NCBI GenBank assembly: GCA_963788225.1
Contig: CAWBGI010000001.1
Coordinates: 434,001 to 498,000 of the forward strand
Direction of reading: 5' to 3'
DNA: 64,000 nucleotides
Source of the DNA: Sulfotelmatobacter sp963788225
Lineage (GTDB): Bacteria > Acidobacteriota > Terriglobia > Terriglobales > Acidobacteriaceae
The notes under the pieces are model-generated. The model searched no databases. It had not been told where the DNA came from and saw nothing but the letters and a program-made list of their open reading frames with translations. Made by a program: the position numbers and the translations under genes. Position 1 is the first letter of the stretch. Each line of letters starts with the position of its first letter. Shown piece after piece: positions 24,656-33,343 of the stretch.

Positions 24656-25152
24656 ACGTTGACTCCGCGACCCTTCAGGTATTTCCTAGAATCACGCAAG
24701 AACTTCTCTACCATCTCCTTCGAATCATCTAAGCCGTAAACTAGGTCTTGCTGGTCCGCTGCATGATCATAGTCGCATAGGTTCCGATCCTCCCGTAGGA
24801 CTGTGAGTCGATTAGCATAGGTGTTCTTGTTCGGAAAGTCGTCTGGCAGACTGTCAACTTTCTTGTGATCGCCGACCTCAGTTGAATATTCCCCATGGAC
24901 ACACAAGCGAACAGCACGTGAGACATTGTAGGCCCCATAGTAGAGCCTTGATATCTTCTGTCTCCAGTCACGATTCCCCTGTCGCGCGGCAAATAGGTAG
25001 TGCCGCCTGCCAAGCACATAAAGTTGGGAGACATTTGCATTGATCGAGGCTTCGATCGCGGCCATAGCCGCTGGTTCCAAGACCACCGCGAGATTGCTTT
25101 GAAGTCTCCGTACGTTCGGTGCGGCTAGAAGCAGATGTGGCGACTTGGGCAC
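24652..25152 (-). CDS. HEPN-domain-like protein
   Basis: The 166-aa protein starts at GTG 25150-25152 (PKSPHLLLAAPN). It has two features of HEPN domains: a helix with ISRLYYGAYNVSRAVRL (compare the YYA...A helix) and a later RNLCDYDHAAD, which fits the R-x(4-6)-H active site of HEPN ribonucleases (Arg123, His130) overlapping the usual R..aDYD signature. HEPN proteins often act as RNases in toxin-antitoxin and phage-defence systems. It is the first gene of a coupled pair with the AAA ATPase at 23108-24655. The HEPN call is by eye from motifs. Confidence 0.7.
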   Translation of the reverse strand: MPKSPHLLLAAPNVRRLQSNLAVVLEPAAMAAIEASINANVSQLYVLGRRHYLFAARQGNRDWRQKISRLYYGAYNVSRAVRLCVHGEYSTEVGDHKKVDSLPDDFPNKNTYANRLTVLREDRNLCDYDHAADQQDLVYGLDDSKEMVEKFLRDSRKYLKGRGVNV

Positions 25153-25325
25153 TAAGGGTAATTACCTCACATCCCAGCAATACTCTTCGATGGTCCCTGA
25201 AGAATGAATTGTACCGCCTTTTCTAGGGGTCCGAAGACAACTTAAGAAAGCGGGGACAGACAGGACGTTTTCTATATCCCCCGCCGGTCTTCTCCCGGAC
25301 CAACCGCGACAGTTCGATCGACGTC

Positions 25326-25730
25326 CTACACCCGCGGGAGCTGAGGCAGCACGTCAAAATGCGCGTCGCGGGCACACAGAACAAGCGAATGTTGCAGCAC
25401 GAGGGCCGCGATCCACATATCGTTCGTCGGGATGGGAGTGCCTTGCTTCCGCAGTTGCCGGTAAACAGCGCCGTAATGATGCGTGGTCTGTTCATCGGCG
25501 TAGAGCACGCCGACGCCGGACTTCAGCAGAAAACGGCGCAGGACAGCCTCGTTGCGCGGTCCCGGACTGCCCACAGCAAGACGGCTCTGGGCAAATCCAG
25601 CGCGCAATTCTCCCAGCACGATGAAGGGCAACCAGACTTCATCGGCGAGTTCGACGGTTACGACTACCGACACATTGCCTCGGCAAAGGTCGGTATAGCG
25701 GTTCGCATCGAGAGCCAGCCTCACCGCCAC
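25326..25730 (-). CDS. VapC-like PIN-domain toxin
   Basis: The 134-aa PIN-domain protein has the acidic catalytic residues in order: RLALDANRYTDL near the N-terminus, VLGELRAGF (Glu), TNDMWIAALVLQHSL (Asp) and LCARDAHFDVL (Asp). PIN toxins are Mg2+-dependent RNases that cut tRNA or rRNA. It starts at GTG 25728-25730, overlapping the end of the antitoxin gene by 10 bases, the classic antitoxin-toxin coupling. The gene looks intact. Confidence 0.88.
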   Translation of the reverse strand: MAVRLALDANRYTDLCRGNVSVVVTVELADEVWLPFIVLGELRAGFAQSRLAVGSPGPRNEAVLRRFLLKSGVGVLYADEQTTHHYGAVYRQLRKQGTPIPTNDMWIAALVLQHSLVLCARDAHFDVLPQLPRV

Positions 25731-25963
25731 ACCTTTTTATCAATGGAGTCTTGCGCGGCCAACGCGCTATCGAAAGCGGGATCTCTCCGCCAGGTGCCCG
25801 CGACATCACCGAGATCGCGCTGCCGGCCGCGATCCGCGGCAACGCCGACGCCCCGCGCGAGGGCTTCGATCGCAACCTCATTCAGGCTTTTGCCCCGCTC
25901 GCGCGTGGCCCTGCGAAGGGCTTCGTCCAAACTCTCGGGCACCTTGCGAATCGTGTATTGCAT
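25721..25963 (-). CDS. Ribbon-helix-helix antitoxin of the VapBC pair
   Basis: From ATG at 25961-25963 the product is 80 aa: MQYTIRKVPESLDEALRRAT, ERGKSLNEVAIEALARGVG, then a C-terminal tail with TWRRDPAFDSALAAQDSIDK. The first half is a FitA/VapB-like ribbon-helix-helix DNA-binding domain, and the tail would wrap the PIN toxin. It likely represses its own promoter in the 91-bp gap shared with the divergent propeller gene. The longer upstream reading frame has no support. Confidence 0.85.
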   Translation of the reverse strand: MQYTIRKVPESLDEALRRATRERGKSLNEVAIEALARGVGVAADRGRQRDLGDVAGTWRRDPAFDSALAAQDSIDKKVWR

Positions 25964-26054
25964 GCATACATTGTAGGCATCGCAGGCAACATATGCAAGC
26001 GTGTGCCCCACCATTGCCCAGATAGTCGTCTTTGCTACACTAGCGGACATCCCC

Positions 26055-27119
26055 ATGAAGCGAATCTTTGCAACTCTAGTAACTGGACTCGCGCTGCTCC
26101 CCGCACTCTCATCGCAGACCGCCAACCCTCCCGATCTGGCCACGCCCCAGGAGAAGCATCTGCGCAACGTGCACCAACTCACCTTCGGCGGACAGAATGC
26201 CGAAGCCTACTTCTCTGCCGACGGCACCAAGTTGATCTTCCAGTCGTCCCACGGTGACGTGAAGTGTGACCAAATCTTCATCATGAACATCGACGGCAGC
26301 GGCCAGCACATGGTCTCGACCGGCAAGGGACGCACCACCTGCAGCTTTTTCTATCCCGACGGCAAGAAGATTCTGTTTTCTTCCACGCACCTCGCCAGCC
26401 CGGAGTGTCCGCCGCGGCCTGATTTCTCCAAGGGCTATGTCTGGGGCGTTTACGCCGGATACGACATCTTCACCGGTAACCCCGACGGCTCGAATCTCAA
26501 GCAACTCACCAACACTCCCGGCTACGACGCCGAGGCCACGATCTCTCTCGACGGCAAGAAGATTACCTTCACCTCCATGCGCAACGGCGACCTCGACATT
26601 TATTCGATGGACGCCGACGGCAAGCACGTCAAGCAACTCACCCACGAACTCGGCTACGATGGCGGCCCAACATTCTCCCCCGATCGCCAATGGATCGTCT
26701 ATCGTGCGTATCATCCGAAGACGGAGAAAGAGATCGCCGACTACAAAGAATTGCTGGCGCAGAACCTTATTCGCCCCACGTCGCTTGAAATCTGGATCAT
26801 GAAGGCCGACGGCAGCGGCAAGCGGCAAATCACAAATCTGGGCGCGGCCAGCTTTGGACCGGCCTTCACCGCAGACGGCAAGAGAATCATTTTTTCCTCG
26901 AATTACGATCCCGAAACCCACGCCACTGGCGGCATGGGCAATTTTGAGCTGTGGCTCATCAACCCCGACGGTAGCGGCATGGAGCGCGTCACCTACAGCC
27001 CCGGCTTCGACGGCTTCCCCATGTTCAGCGCCGATGGCAAGAAGCTGGTGTGGGCGTCAAACCGCAACGCCAAAGCGCCGCACGAAACCAATATCTTTAT
27101 CGCTGATTGGATTCCCTAG
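26055..27119 (+). CDS. Exported TolB-like beta-propeller protein (PD40 repeats)
   Basis: The 354-aa product starts at ATG 26055 with a signal peptide (MKRIFATLVTGLALLPAL). At least six PD40-type blades follow, each with a core like PDGKKILFSS, LDGKKITFTSMRNGDLDIYS or ADGKKLVWASNRN. This resembles the C-terminal propeller of TolB and of tricorn N-domains. Without a partner gene it is probably a periplasmic binding or scaffold protein. It ends overlapping, in convergent orientation, the 3' end of the next gene by 23 bases. Confidence 0.85.
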   Translation: MKRIFATLVTGLALLPALSSQTANPPDLATPQEKHLRNVHQLTFGGQNAEAYFSADGTKLIFQSSHGDVKCDQIFIMNIDGSGQHMVSTGKGRTTCSFFYPDGKKILFSSTHLASPECPPRPDFSKGYVWGVYAGYDIFTGNPDGSNLKQLTNTPGYDAEATISLDGKKITFTSMRNGDLDIYSMDADGKHVKQLTHELGYDGGPTFSPDRQWIVYRAYHPKTEKEIADYKELLAQNLIRPTSLEIWIMKADGSGKRQITNLGAASFGPAFTADGKRIIFSSNYDPETHATGGMGNFELWLINPDGSGMERVTYSPGFDGFPMFSADGKKLVWASNRNAKAPHETNIFIADWIP

Positions 27120-27732
27120 AGAGGAACTCCTGGAATCTGGTCCCCTCTTCGTCTGGCGGTCGCAGCGCGCTTAACCCTCCGTGAGCGGTTTTTTGGCGTG
27201 CAAACCAAATTACGACGGCGATCATTCCGCACCAGCCCAAAGTGCGAACCACGGCGGCGATCGTAGTGTCGTTGTCCAGCACGCCGAGGCTGGAGAAGAT
27301 GGTGTTGAAGTCGTGTTTGGCAAACTCTGGATCGCCCGTGGTGACGAGAGGCAGAACCATGGCGCGCGCGTCGGCCATGTAGGTTGCCGTGTAGAGCCAG
27401 TTCTCGAAAAAGAAAAACAAACAGAAGACGAAGCCGGCGGTTTCGCGCTGCTTGAAAAAGTACGCGGCCAGAAGAAACGGCACCAGCCACTGCAGCAGTG
27501 TGCCTCCCCAAAGGCAGAGCGTGGGACCGAACCAAAAGAATAGGTTGTGGCCGCCCTCGTGGACGACGAGGTTGGCGCTGTCGATAAAAAGAAATCCTCC
27601 ATGCTTTGAGAAAGCGTAGACGAGGAAAGCCAAATAAAAAACGATCCAGGCGACCAGCGCCGGCCGCGAAACCGGCTGCCATGGCCGGTTAAACCCAAGT
27701 GCATCGAGAAGCGAGTACAGGAATTCGCGCAT
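27097..27732 (-). CDS. Integral membrane protein with an HEGGH motif, putative membrane metallopeptidase
   Basis: This 211-aa protein has about five hydrophobic segments (for example VAWIVFYLAFLVYAF, WLVPFLLAAYFF, GFVFCLFFFFENWLY, GWCGMIAVVIWFA). SANLVVHEGGHNLFFWFGP places an HExxH zinc motif at the edge of a membrane helix, as in site-2-protease-like (M50) enzymes. No second metal-ligand motif (NxxPxxxLDG) is obvious, so peptidase activity is only suggested. It lies alone on the minus strand. Confidence 0.7.
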   Translation of the reverse strand: MREFLYSLLDALGFNRPWQPVSRPALVAWIVFYLAFLVYAFSKHGGFLFIDSANLVVHEGGHNLFFWFGPTLCLWGGTLLQWLVPFLLAAYFFKQRETAGFVFCLFFFFENWLYTATYMADARAMVLPLVTTGDPEFAKHDFNTIFSSLGVLDNDTTIAAVVRTLGWCGMIAVVIWFARQKTAHGGLSALRPPDEEGTRFQEFLSRESNQR

Positions 27733-27812
27733 GGCCTGATCGGGATCTTAGGCCAACTGGATGGTTGCGGCAGGTTACGAAGGTCAACAGTGAACTGAAT
27801 GCCGATTGAATC

Positions 27813-28766
27813 TTACTTCACCCTTGCGTTGCCTCGCGCCATTTGCAACGCTCCTGCGACGGGCTCGACGACATGCCGGTTCAGGTCAACCCGTGGATTG
27901 TGCTTGCTCACTTCATGGCAGAAAACTTCGCGCACTGCGTGGGAATGTCGGAAGACACCACCGGCCATCGCCAGCGGAACAGCGGCATTATCCGCTGCGA
28001 AAAGCCGGCGAACTACGATCGCGGCAAGTTGAGCGAGTTCTTTGCCCGCTTGCGCGAGCACTCGCTGGGCCACGGCGTCGCCGGCATCGCGAGCGGTCAG
28101 GATCGCCGGAAATAACGCCGCGAAGTCCGGGTGCGAGTTGGCGGTTCTTACAAACTCGTCGAGCGAATGCAGCCGCCACGCCGCCTTCATTTTCTGAAAA
28201 AGCGGAGACGCCTCCGCGCTGACTTGAGCATCCTTACTTTGCCGGGTGGTCCTGTCTTGACCTTCGTCGACCGCACGCAGCAGCGCGGAGACGCTGGCGC
28301 GGCCGATCCAGTGGGCTGAGCCTTCATCGGAAATGGCGAAACCCCAACCTCCGGCGCGAGCGGTCCCTCCTTGCGCATCGCGGCCGTAGGCGATTGACCC
28401 CGTGCCAGCGATCACGATTACGCCGGGCCCCGCACCAAACGCCGCAGCCAGCGCGATCTGCATGTCGCCCACAACTTCGATTTCGCCGGGAAGTGTTTCT
28501 GCCATGATTTTGCGCAAAGCGCCGGCGATTTCCTCCCGTCCGGCGCCCGCTGCGCCGATGCAGGCACGCCGCACTTGCCTCGGATCGATCTTCGCAGCAG
28601 CGCACGCCTCGTGTACGGCCTGATGCAGCGATGCACGAGCGCGCGCTTCACCCACGCGCGTGATGTTGCTGGGACCGGCTGCAACCGTCGCGAGGAGCGA
28701 AGATTCGTCGCCCACAGCGCACGTAGTTTTGCTGCCGCCGCCATCAATGCCGAGGTAGTAGGTCAC
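27813..28766 (-). CDS. BadF/BadG/BcrA/BcrD-type ATPase, N-acetylglucosamine kinase-like
   Basis: The 317-aa protein begins MTYYLGIDGGGSKTTCAVGD (phosphate-1 motif of the ASKHA fold). It continues with GVIVIAGTGSIAYGRD (phosphate-2/adenosine type) and GGWGFAISDEGSAHWIG. This matches the family that includes N-acetylglucosamine and glucosamine kinases. GlcNAc kinase would feed recycled cell-wall or chitin sugars into central metabolism. No sugar-specific partner genes are adjacent, so the substrate is an inference. Confidence 0.88.
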   Translation of the reverse strand: MTYYLGIDGGGSKTTCAVGDESSLLATVAAGPSNITRVGEARARASLHQAVHEACAAAKIDPRQVRRACIGAAGAGREEIAGALRKIMAETLPGEIEVVGDMQIALAAAFGAGPGVIVIAGTGSIAYGRDAQGGTARAGGWGFAISDEGSAHWIGRASVSALLRAVDEGQDRTTRQSKDAQVSAEASPLFQKMKAAWRLHSLDEFVRTANSHPDFAALFPAILTARDAGDAVAQRVLAQAGKELAQLAAIVVRRLFAADNAAVPLAMAGGVFRHSHAVREVFCHEVSKHNPRVDLNRHVVEPVAGALQMARGNARVK

Positions 28767-28890
28767 GGGTTAGTTCTATCACAGGGCAGTTCTCAGTTCT
28801 CAGTAACCCCCATCGGAGGGGAGAGTCACCTGACTGTTTGCGACGTGCATAAAGACTCACTCGTATAGGAATTCGATTGACGCCATAATT

Positions 28891-29295
28891 GTGACTGACA
28901 AAATGAAAATCCAAATATCAGAAATCAACAATTCCGGCGATGTACGCGGCTTCAGCTATACCGCGCCTCCAGAGGCGCTCGCTTTCCTGGAAGGGATTTT
29001 AGACATCCATATGGCTTCTACGTTACCCGGAGCGGTGCGCGGGAATCACTATCACTTGCGCAGGCGCGAGGCCATTGTCATCCCGCCCGGCACAGCCTGG
29101 TCACTACACTGGGATGAGGGCGAGGGGATGACGGCGCAGCATCGCAGCTTTGATGGCAGCGGCGCGGTGCTGGTGCTGGTTTCGCCGGGCGCATCGCATG
29201 CGGTGCGCAACGATGGCACGATGCCGCTCTGGCTCGTGGCCTGTTCATCCGAGACTTACGATCCCGCGGAAACGGTGGCACGGAAAGTTGTGTAA
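28891..29295 (+). CDS. Cupin-fold protein
   Basis: The 134-aa product has a compact cupin pattern: GNHYHLRRREAIVIPPGTAW (motif 1 His residues and the PPG turn), then LVLVSPGASHAVRNDGTMPL (motif 2 His). The start is GTG 28891 or ATG 28903 (MKIQISEINN). Resembles small sugar-epimerase-like or capsular-assembly-like cupins, but no catalytic assignment is justified. It precedes the sodium/solute symporter on the same strand, separated by a dispersed repeat. Confidence 0.75.
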   Translation: MTDKMKIQISEINNSGDVRGFSYTAPPEALAFLEGILDIHMASTLPGAVRGNHYHLRRREAIVIPPGTAWSLHWDEGEGMTAQHRSFDGSGAVLVLVSPGASHAVRNDGTMPLWLVACSSETYDPAETVARKVV

Positions 29296-29310
29296 GTCGA
29301 TTGGCTTTTC

Positions 29311-29430
29311 TTGGCGACCTTTGCGGAGCTTTCTTCGCGTTCTTTGCGGTTAAAGGCTTTTTCTCTGCACGCTTAGGAGCTTTCAACCGCAAAGACCCGC
29401 AAAGAAAGGCCGCAAAGGGCGCGAAGACAA
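29311..29430. repeat. Inverted repeat, CTTTGCGG/CCGCAAAG family
   Basis: The left part (TTTGCGGAGCTTTCTTCGCG, TTCTTTGCGGTTAAAGGC) pairs with the right part (AACCGCAAAGACCCGCAAAG, AAGGCCGCAAAGGGCGCGAAG). The whole ~120-base unit could fold into a long imperfect hairpin. This class of repeat is common between genes in soil bacteria (recalled). It lies between the cupin and symporter genes. Confidence 0.8.
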
Positions 29431-29452
29431 CCACGCTGCATGAACATTTGAT

Positions 29453-30874
29453 ATGGGTCTCGACCGACTTGATCTCGCCATCATCGCGCTCTACCTGGTA
29501 GGGATCACCTTGTTTGGGCTGCGCTTTCGCAAGCGGCAGCGCTCGCTGCGCGATTATTTTCTTGCGGGCCGCGATATTCCCTGGTGGGCGATCGCGCTTT
29601 CTATTGTTGCCGCTGAGACCAGCACGCTCACCATCATCAGCATTCCCGGACTTGCCTATGACACCAACCTTACTTTTCTGCAAGTCGTGATGGGATACGT
29701 GGTGGGGCGCGTAGTGATCAGCTTCGTTCTGCTGCCGCATTATTTTCGCGGCGATCTTTATACAGCCTATGAACTGATTGAACGCCGCTTTGGGCGCGGC
29801 TTGCGCTCACTGACCGCCGGACTATTTCTGTTGACGCGAACGGCGGCCGAGGGCGTGCGCGTGTATGCCGTGTCGATTGTAGTGGCGATCGCGCTGGGGA
29901 CGGGCGAAGTAGCCTCGATCGCCATCATTACTATATTGACGCTCATCTATACGTTCGAGGGCGGCCTGGCCGCGGTGATCTGGACCGACGTGGTGCAGAC
30001 CGTGATTTACGTTGGCGGAACATTGGTCGGCTTGTGGACGATTCTGCATCTTGTGCCCGGAGGATGGAGTGCGATTCATGCCGCAGCCGCGAATGCGGGC
30101 AAGCTGCAAGTGTTCGACTTCACTCCAAACTTCTGGATTCCTTATACGTTCTGGGCGGGCGTGATTGGCGGCGCATTTCTGACGACCGCGAGCCACGGCA
30201 CAGATCAACTCATTGTGCAGCGGTTGCTGGCGGCGCGAAGCCAGAAGCAGTCGGTGACGGCGTTGCTGGCAAGCGGAGTGGCAATCCTGTTTCAGTTTGC
30301 GTTGTTTCTGATTGTGGGCGTTATGCTGTGGGCCTACTATCGTGTGCCTTCCGCAACCTTCGCGAAGCCGGACCGGATCTATCCCACATTCATCGTCAGC
30401 CGGATGCCGCATGGAATCTCCGGGCTGCTGATTGCCGCGATTCTGGCCGCAGCGATGTCGAACTTGAGCGCGGCGCTGAATGCGCTTTCGTCGAGTTCCA
30501 TCATGGATTTTTATGTGCGCTTCCGTCCGCAGGCGGACGAGCGCACGCGCATGCGGCTTTCGCGGCTTTCGACATTCGTGTGGGCGCTGCTGTTGTTCGT
30601 ACTGGCGGTGCTCTCGCTGCACAAAGCTGGTCGCGTCATCGAGGTGGGATTGCAGATTGCGTCGATCGCTTATGGCGCGCTGCTGGGGGTCTTCCTGCTC
30701 GGCGTTTTAACGAAGCGGGCCAATCAGCGCGGTGCGATGATCGGAATGTTGTTTGGGTTTGGAATCGAGCTGTATTTATGGAGAACCCAGGTTCCATGGA
30801 CTTGGTGGGTGATGATTGGGACGATGGTGACCTTCGCAGTGGGATATATAGGAAGCCTGCTCCTCCCTGAGTAG
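29453..30874 (+). CDS. Sodium/solute symporter (SSS family)
   Basis: The 473-aa membrane protein has around 13 hydrophobic segments and SSS signatures: SLRDYFLAGRDIPWWAIALS, AAETSTLTIISIPG, FLQVVMGYVVGR, and AAILAAAMSNLSAALNALSS. SSS carriers use the Na+ gradient to import sugars, amino acids, nucleosides or similar solutes. The substrate cannot be read. The preceding sugar-kinase-like gene on the opposite strand makes a carbohydrate possible. ATG at 29453. Confidence 0.92.
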   Translation: MGLDRLDLAIIALYLVGITLFGLRFRKRQRSLRDYFLAGRDIPWWAIALSIVAAETSTLTIISIPGLAYDTNLTFLQVVMGYVVGRVVISFVLLPHYFRGDLYTAYELIERRFGRGLRSLTAGLFLLTRTAAEGVRVYAVSIVVAIALGTGEVASIAIITILTLIYTFEGGLAAVIWTDVVQTVIYVGGTLVGLWTILHLVPGGWSAIHAAAANAGKLQVFDFTPNFWIPYTFWAGVIGGAFLTTASHGTDQLIVQRLLAARSQKQSVTALLASGVAILFQFALFLIVGVMLWAYYRVPSATFAKPDRIYPTFIVSRMPHGISGLLIAAILAAAMSNLSAALNALSSSSIMDFYVRFRPQADERTRMRLSRLSTFVWALLLFVLAVLSLHKAGRVIEVGLQIASIAYGALLGVFLLGVLTKRANQRGAMIGMLFGFGIELYLWRTQVPWTWWVMIGTMVTFAVGYIGSLLLPE

Positions 30875-30920
30875 TTGTCAGGAAGATCGCCTCCTCTGCC
30901 GTATACTGCACACTCCAACC

Positions 30921-32315
30921 ATGCCTGAGTTGACAACCACTCGTCCCGAGCTGGCCCGCGATTTGGGCGTCAGCCACGCCTCTGCGGTTGTCGTGGGAAC
31001 CATCATCGGGAGCGGGATATTTCTTGTGCCTGCCGAGATGATGCAGGCTGTGGGCTCGGCCAAGCTGGTTTATCTGGCGTGGCTGGTCGGCGGGTTGCTG
31101 TCTTTTTTTGGCGCGCTTACTTATGCGGAGCTTGGCGCCATGAAGCCGCAGGCTGGTGGCGAGTATGTTTATGTGCGCGACGCTTACGGTCCGCTGGGTG
31201 GATTTCTTTACGCGTGGACATGGTTCGTCATCGCGAAGCCTGCGTCGATCGCCACCGTCGCTACTGGGCTGGTGCGCATTCTGGGCACCTTCACAATCTT
31301 CTCGTTCTTCACTGCAAATGCCATCACCGCTCCTTTTGCCATCACTTGGGGACAGCTTGTGGCCATCGCCGCGGCCATTCTCATTTCTGTTTTGAACTAT
31401 TTGGGCGTCAAGAAAGCGGGCGAGTTTCAGCTTGTGTTCACGGTGCTGAAGGTGGCAATCATTCTCGGCATTGTGGTGATCTGCTTCAGCGGAGCCGGAG
31501 ACGCGGCCGGGCGCGGCTGGAGCAACTTCGCAACCACGTTCACTGGAGCCAAAGGCGGGATTGCCGGCTTTATGGCCGCGCTGGTAGCGGCGCTGTGGGC
31601 GTATGACGGCTGGAACGACTTGAACATGGTTGCTGGAGAAGTGAAGAGGCCGGAGCGGAATATTCCGATTGCGCTGATTGCCGGCGTCGCTACTGTGGGA
31701 GTTTTGTATGTGCTGGTGAATGCCGGCGTGCAGTACGTGCTGCCGGCGAGTGCGATTGCGGCCTCGCCGCGTCCGGCTTCTGACGCAGTCGCGCTGGTGA
31801 TGGGACGCATGGGCGCCAGCATTGTGTCTGCGGGCATGGCGATCTCGATGCTGGTCACATTAAACGGCACGATCATGAGCGGCGCTCGCGTGCCTTATGC
31901 TGTGGCTCGCGATGGATATTTCTTCTCGGCTCTGGCTGAGGTGCATCCGCGGTTTCATACTCCGTCGGGTGCGATTGTGTTGCAGGCGGTGCTGTCGATC
32001 ATTCTGCTGCTGCTGGGAGGAAATTTCCGGCAGCTTTTTTCGCTAGCCATCTTCGCGGAGTGGCTCTTCTACATGATCGCCGGGAGCACCGTCTTCGTCT
32101 TCCGCTGGCGCGATCCTGATGCTGTCCGGCCTTATCGCATGATCGGCTATCCTCTCGTTCCCGCTCTCTTCATTGCTGCGGCCGCCGTTCTTCTTTACTA
32201 CACGTTTCGCAGCGACTGGCCGAATTCTTTCTATGGATTGCTAGTCATTCTGGCTGGAGTGCCGGTGTTCGGGTGGTTTCGATCAAGAAAAAAATTGCGG
32301 ATCGAATCCGCTTAA
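30921..32315 (+). CDS. Amino acid permease (APC superfamily)
   Basis: The 464-aa, 12-segment transporter shows GTIIGSGIFLVPAEMM (TM1 unwound motif), LVGGLLSFFGALTYAELGAM and PQAGGEYVYVRDAYGPLGGF, and ALWAYDGWNDLNMVAGEVK in TM6. These are typical of LAT/cationic amino-acid type carriers in bacteria. The gene follows the SSS transporter after 46 bases on the same strand, so co-transcription is possible. Downstream (32368) an IS1595-family element is inserted. Confidence 0.93.
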   Translation: MPELTTTRPELARDLGVSHASAVVVGTIIGSGIFLVPAEMMQAVGSAKLVYLAWLVGGLLSFFGALTYAELGAMKPQAGGEYVYVRDAYGPLGGFLYAWTWFVIAKPASIATVATGLVRILGTFTIFSFFTANAITAPFAITWGQLVAIAAAILISVLNYLGVKKAGEFQLVFTVLKVAIILGIVVICFSGAGDAAGRGWSNFATTFTGAKGGIAGFMAALVAALWAYDGWNDLNMVAGEVKRPERNIPIALIAGVATVGVLYVLVNAGVQYVLPASAIAASPRPASDAVALVMGRMGASIVSAGMAISMLVTLNGTIMSGARVPYAVARDGYFFSALAEVHPRFHTPSGAIVLQAVLSIILLLLGGNFRQLFSLAIFAEWLFYMIAGSTVFVFRWRDPDAVRPYRMIGYPLVPALFIAAAAVLLYYTFRSDWPNSFYGLLVILAGVPVFGWFRSRKKLRIESA

Positions 32316-32417
32316 ATCTATAGAATCAATGACTTGCGGTGAATCGATCTGTGGCTACTCTCGCAAAGGTAAATATCCCTTAACGTCAAGTAGTATACTT
32401 GGAGGGCCGTTTGACTT

Positions 32418-33167
32418 TCACTTCGGGAACACCTCCCCGTGAATTCTTGATGCGATGATCCGGTAAAGATGTTCGCTATCTTGTTTTCCCGCTAGATGTC
32501 GTGCGATAAGAAATCCGCACATGTCGGCCAGTTGAATGCCAATCGAATCAGCGGAGTTCCCGAAGTAAATGTCATCAATTAGATGGCTCAGGTTCGGCTC
32601 GGACTCCTTAGAGTCTACGAATGATCGGCGGCGCAATTCGCGGAATGATTTCTTTAAGCGATGCTTCGTCTCGTCGTCGCATTCATCCAGGATCAGCAAG
32701 CCGAGACTATGGGGCGCGTGTCGAGTGAACCATTCTTCGATTCCTTGAGCGCAAAGCCGGAATGAAGTATCTAAAGGATTGGCAGACCTATATGCCTCGA
32801 CTCGCAGTTTTGCCTTATTCACAGCGCCGTAAATGATGGGCACTCCGAAAGCCTCTAGTAATGACATGCAATCGCGGAATATGGTCAGACGTTGCTCGGA
32901 AGGCCATTGGGCAAACGTGCCCCTCCCGCGAAAGAGTTGGTGCGCGTGAAATTCGAAATTAGGTGCTATTTGCAGATCGTAGGCATGTCCAAGTCGCGCA
33001 AAGACGCCCATTGTATTTTCGCTGGTAGCGAAGCTTCTATCGTCCATCACGATTGCGCAAACGACCTGAAACGGCGCGCATTTGTCTTGGAGGTTGTCGC
33101 CCGATGAACCTGCATCGTCAGCAAAAATTAAGTACACGAGTTTCTCCAGTTGACTAGCGCACACCAC
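32418..33167 (-). CDS. DUF3800-family protein carried by the IS1595 element
   Basis: The ~249-aa protein starts at GTG near 33165-33167. The family pattern is a nuclease-like N-terminus LVYLIFADDAGSSGDN (in place of the usual DESG), a central LGLLILDECDDETKHRLKK, and the C-terminal GNSADSIGIQLADMCGFLIA. DUF3800 proteins are predicted RNase H/integrase-fold enzymes, often near mobile elements and defence genes. Its biochemical role is unknown. It lies wholly within the transposon, downstream of the transposase on the same strand, so it is a passenger. Confidence 0.8.
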   Translation of the reverse strand: MVCASQLEKLVYLIFADDAGSSGDNLQDKCAPFQVVCAIVMDDRSFATSENTMGVFARLGHAYDLQIAPNFEFHAHQLFRGRGTFAQWPSEQRLTIFRDCMSLLEAFGVPIIYGAVNKAKLRVEAYRSANPLDTSFRLCAQGIEEWFTRHAPHSLGLLILDECDDETKHRLKKSFRELRRRSFVDSKESEPNLSHLIDDIYFGNSADSIGIQLADMCGFLIARHLAGKQDSEHLYRIIASRIHGEVFPK

Positions 33168-33196
33168 TGCATTACCCTCATTTCCAGAGGGTTGCA

Positions 33197-33343
33197 GTGG
33201 CGAATCACTCTAGGACTCCCGCGAAGAAGACGAAGAGTGACATGCGCGCGAAGTCAAAACCCTTCACATTCGGCGACTTCGACCGGATGGTGGAGCGGGC
33301 TATTACGACGCCCGCTCGAAAACCCGCTCCAAAATCGAAGTGA
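33197..33343 (+). CDS. Possible 48-aa basic protein inside the IS element
   Basis: A GTG-initiated frame (VANHSRTPAKKTKSDMRAKS, then FTFGDFDRMVERAI) has an AGAGG motif six bases upstream of GTG. It is Lys/Arg-rich and overlaps the 3' end of the transposase gene on the other strand by 41 bases. It could be a small DNA-binding accessory protein of the element, or a chance frame. I do not recognise a family. Confidence 0.35.
   Translation: MANHSRTPAKKTKSDMRAKSKPFTFGDFDRMVERAITTPARKPAPKSK

Noticed and set aside
25223..25495. 90-aa minus-strand frame overlapping vapC
   Set aside because: It is out of frame with a well-supported PIN toxin and has no recognisable domain or ribosome site.
27813..28222. 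Plus-strand frames opposite the sugar-kinase gene
   Set aside because: The minus-strand kinase has clear ASKHA motifs throughout. The plus-strand frames are Arg/Pro-rich mirror products.
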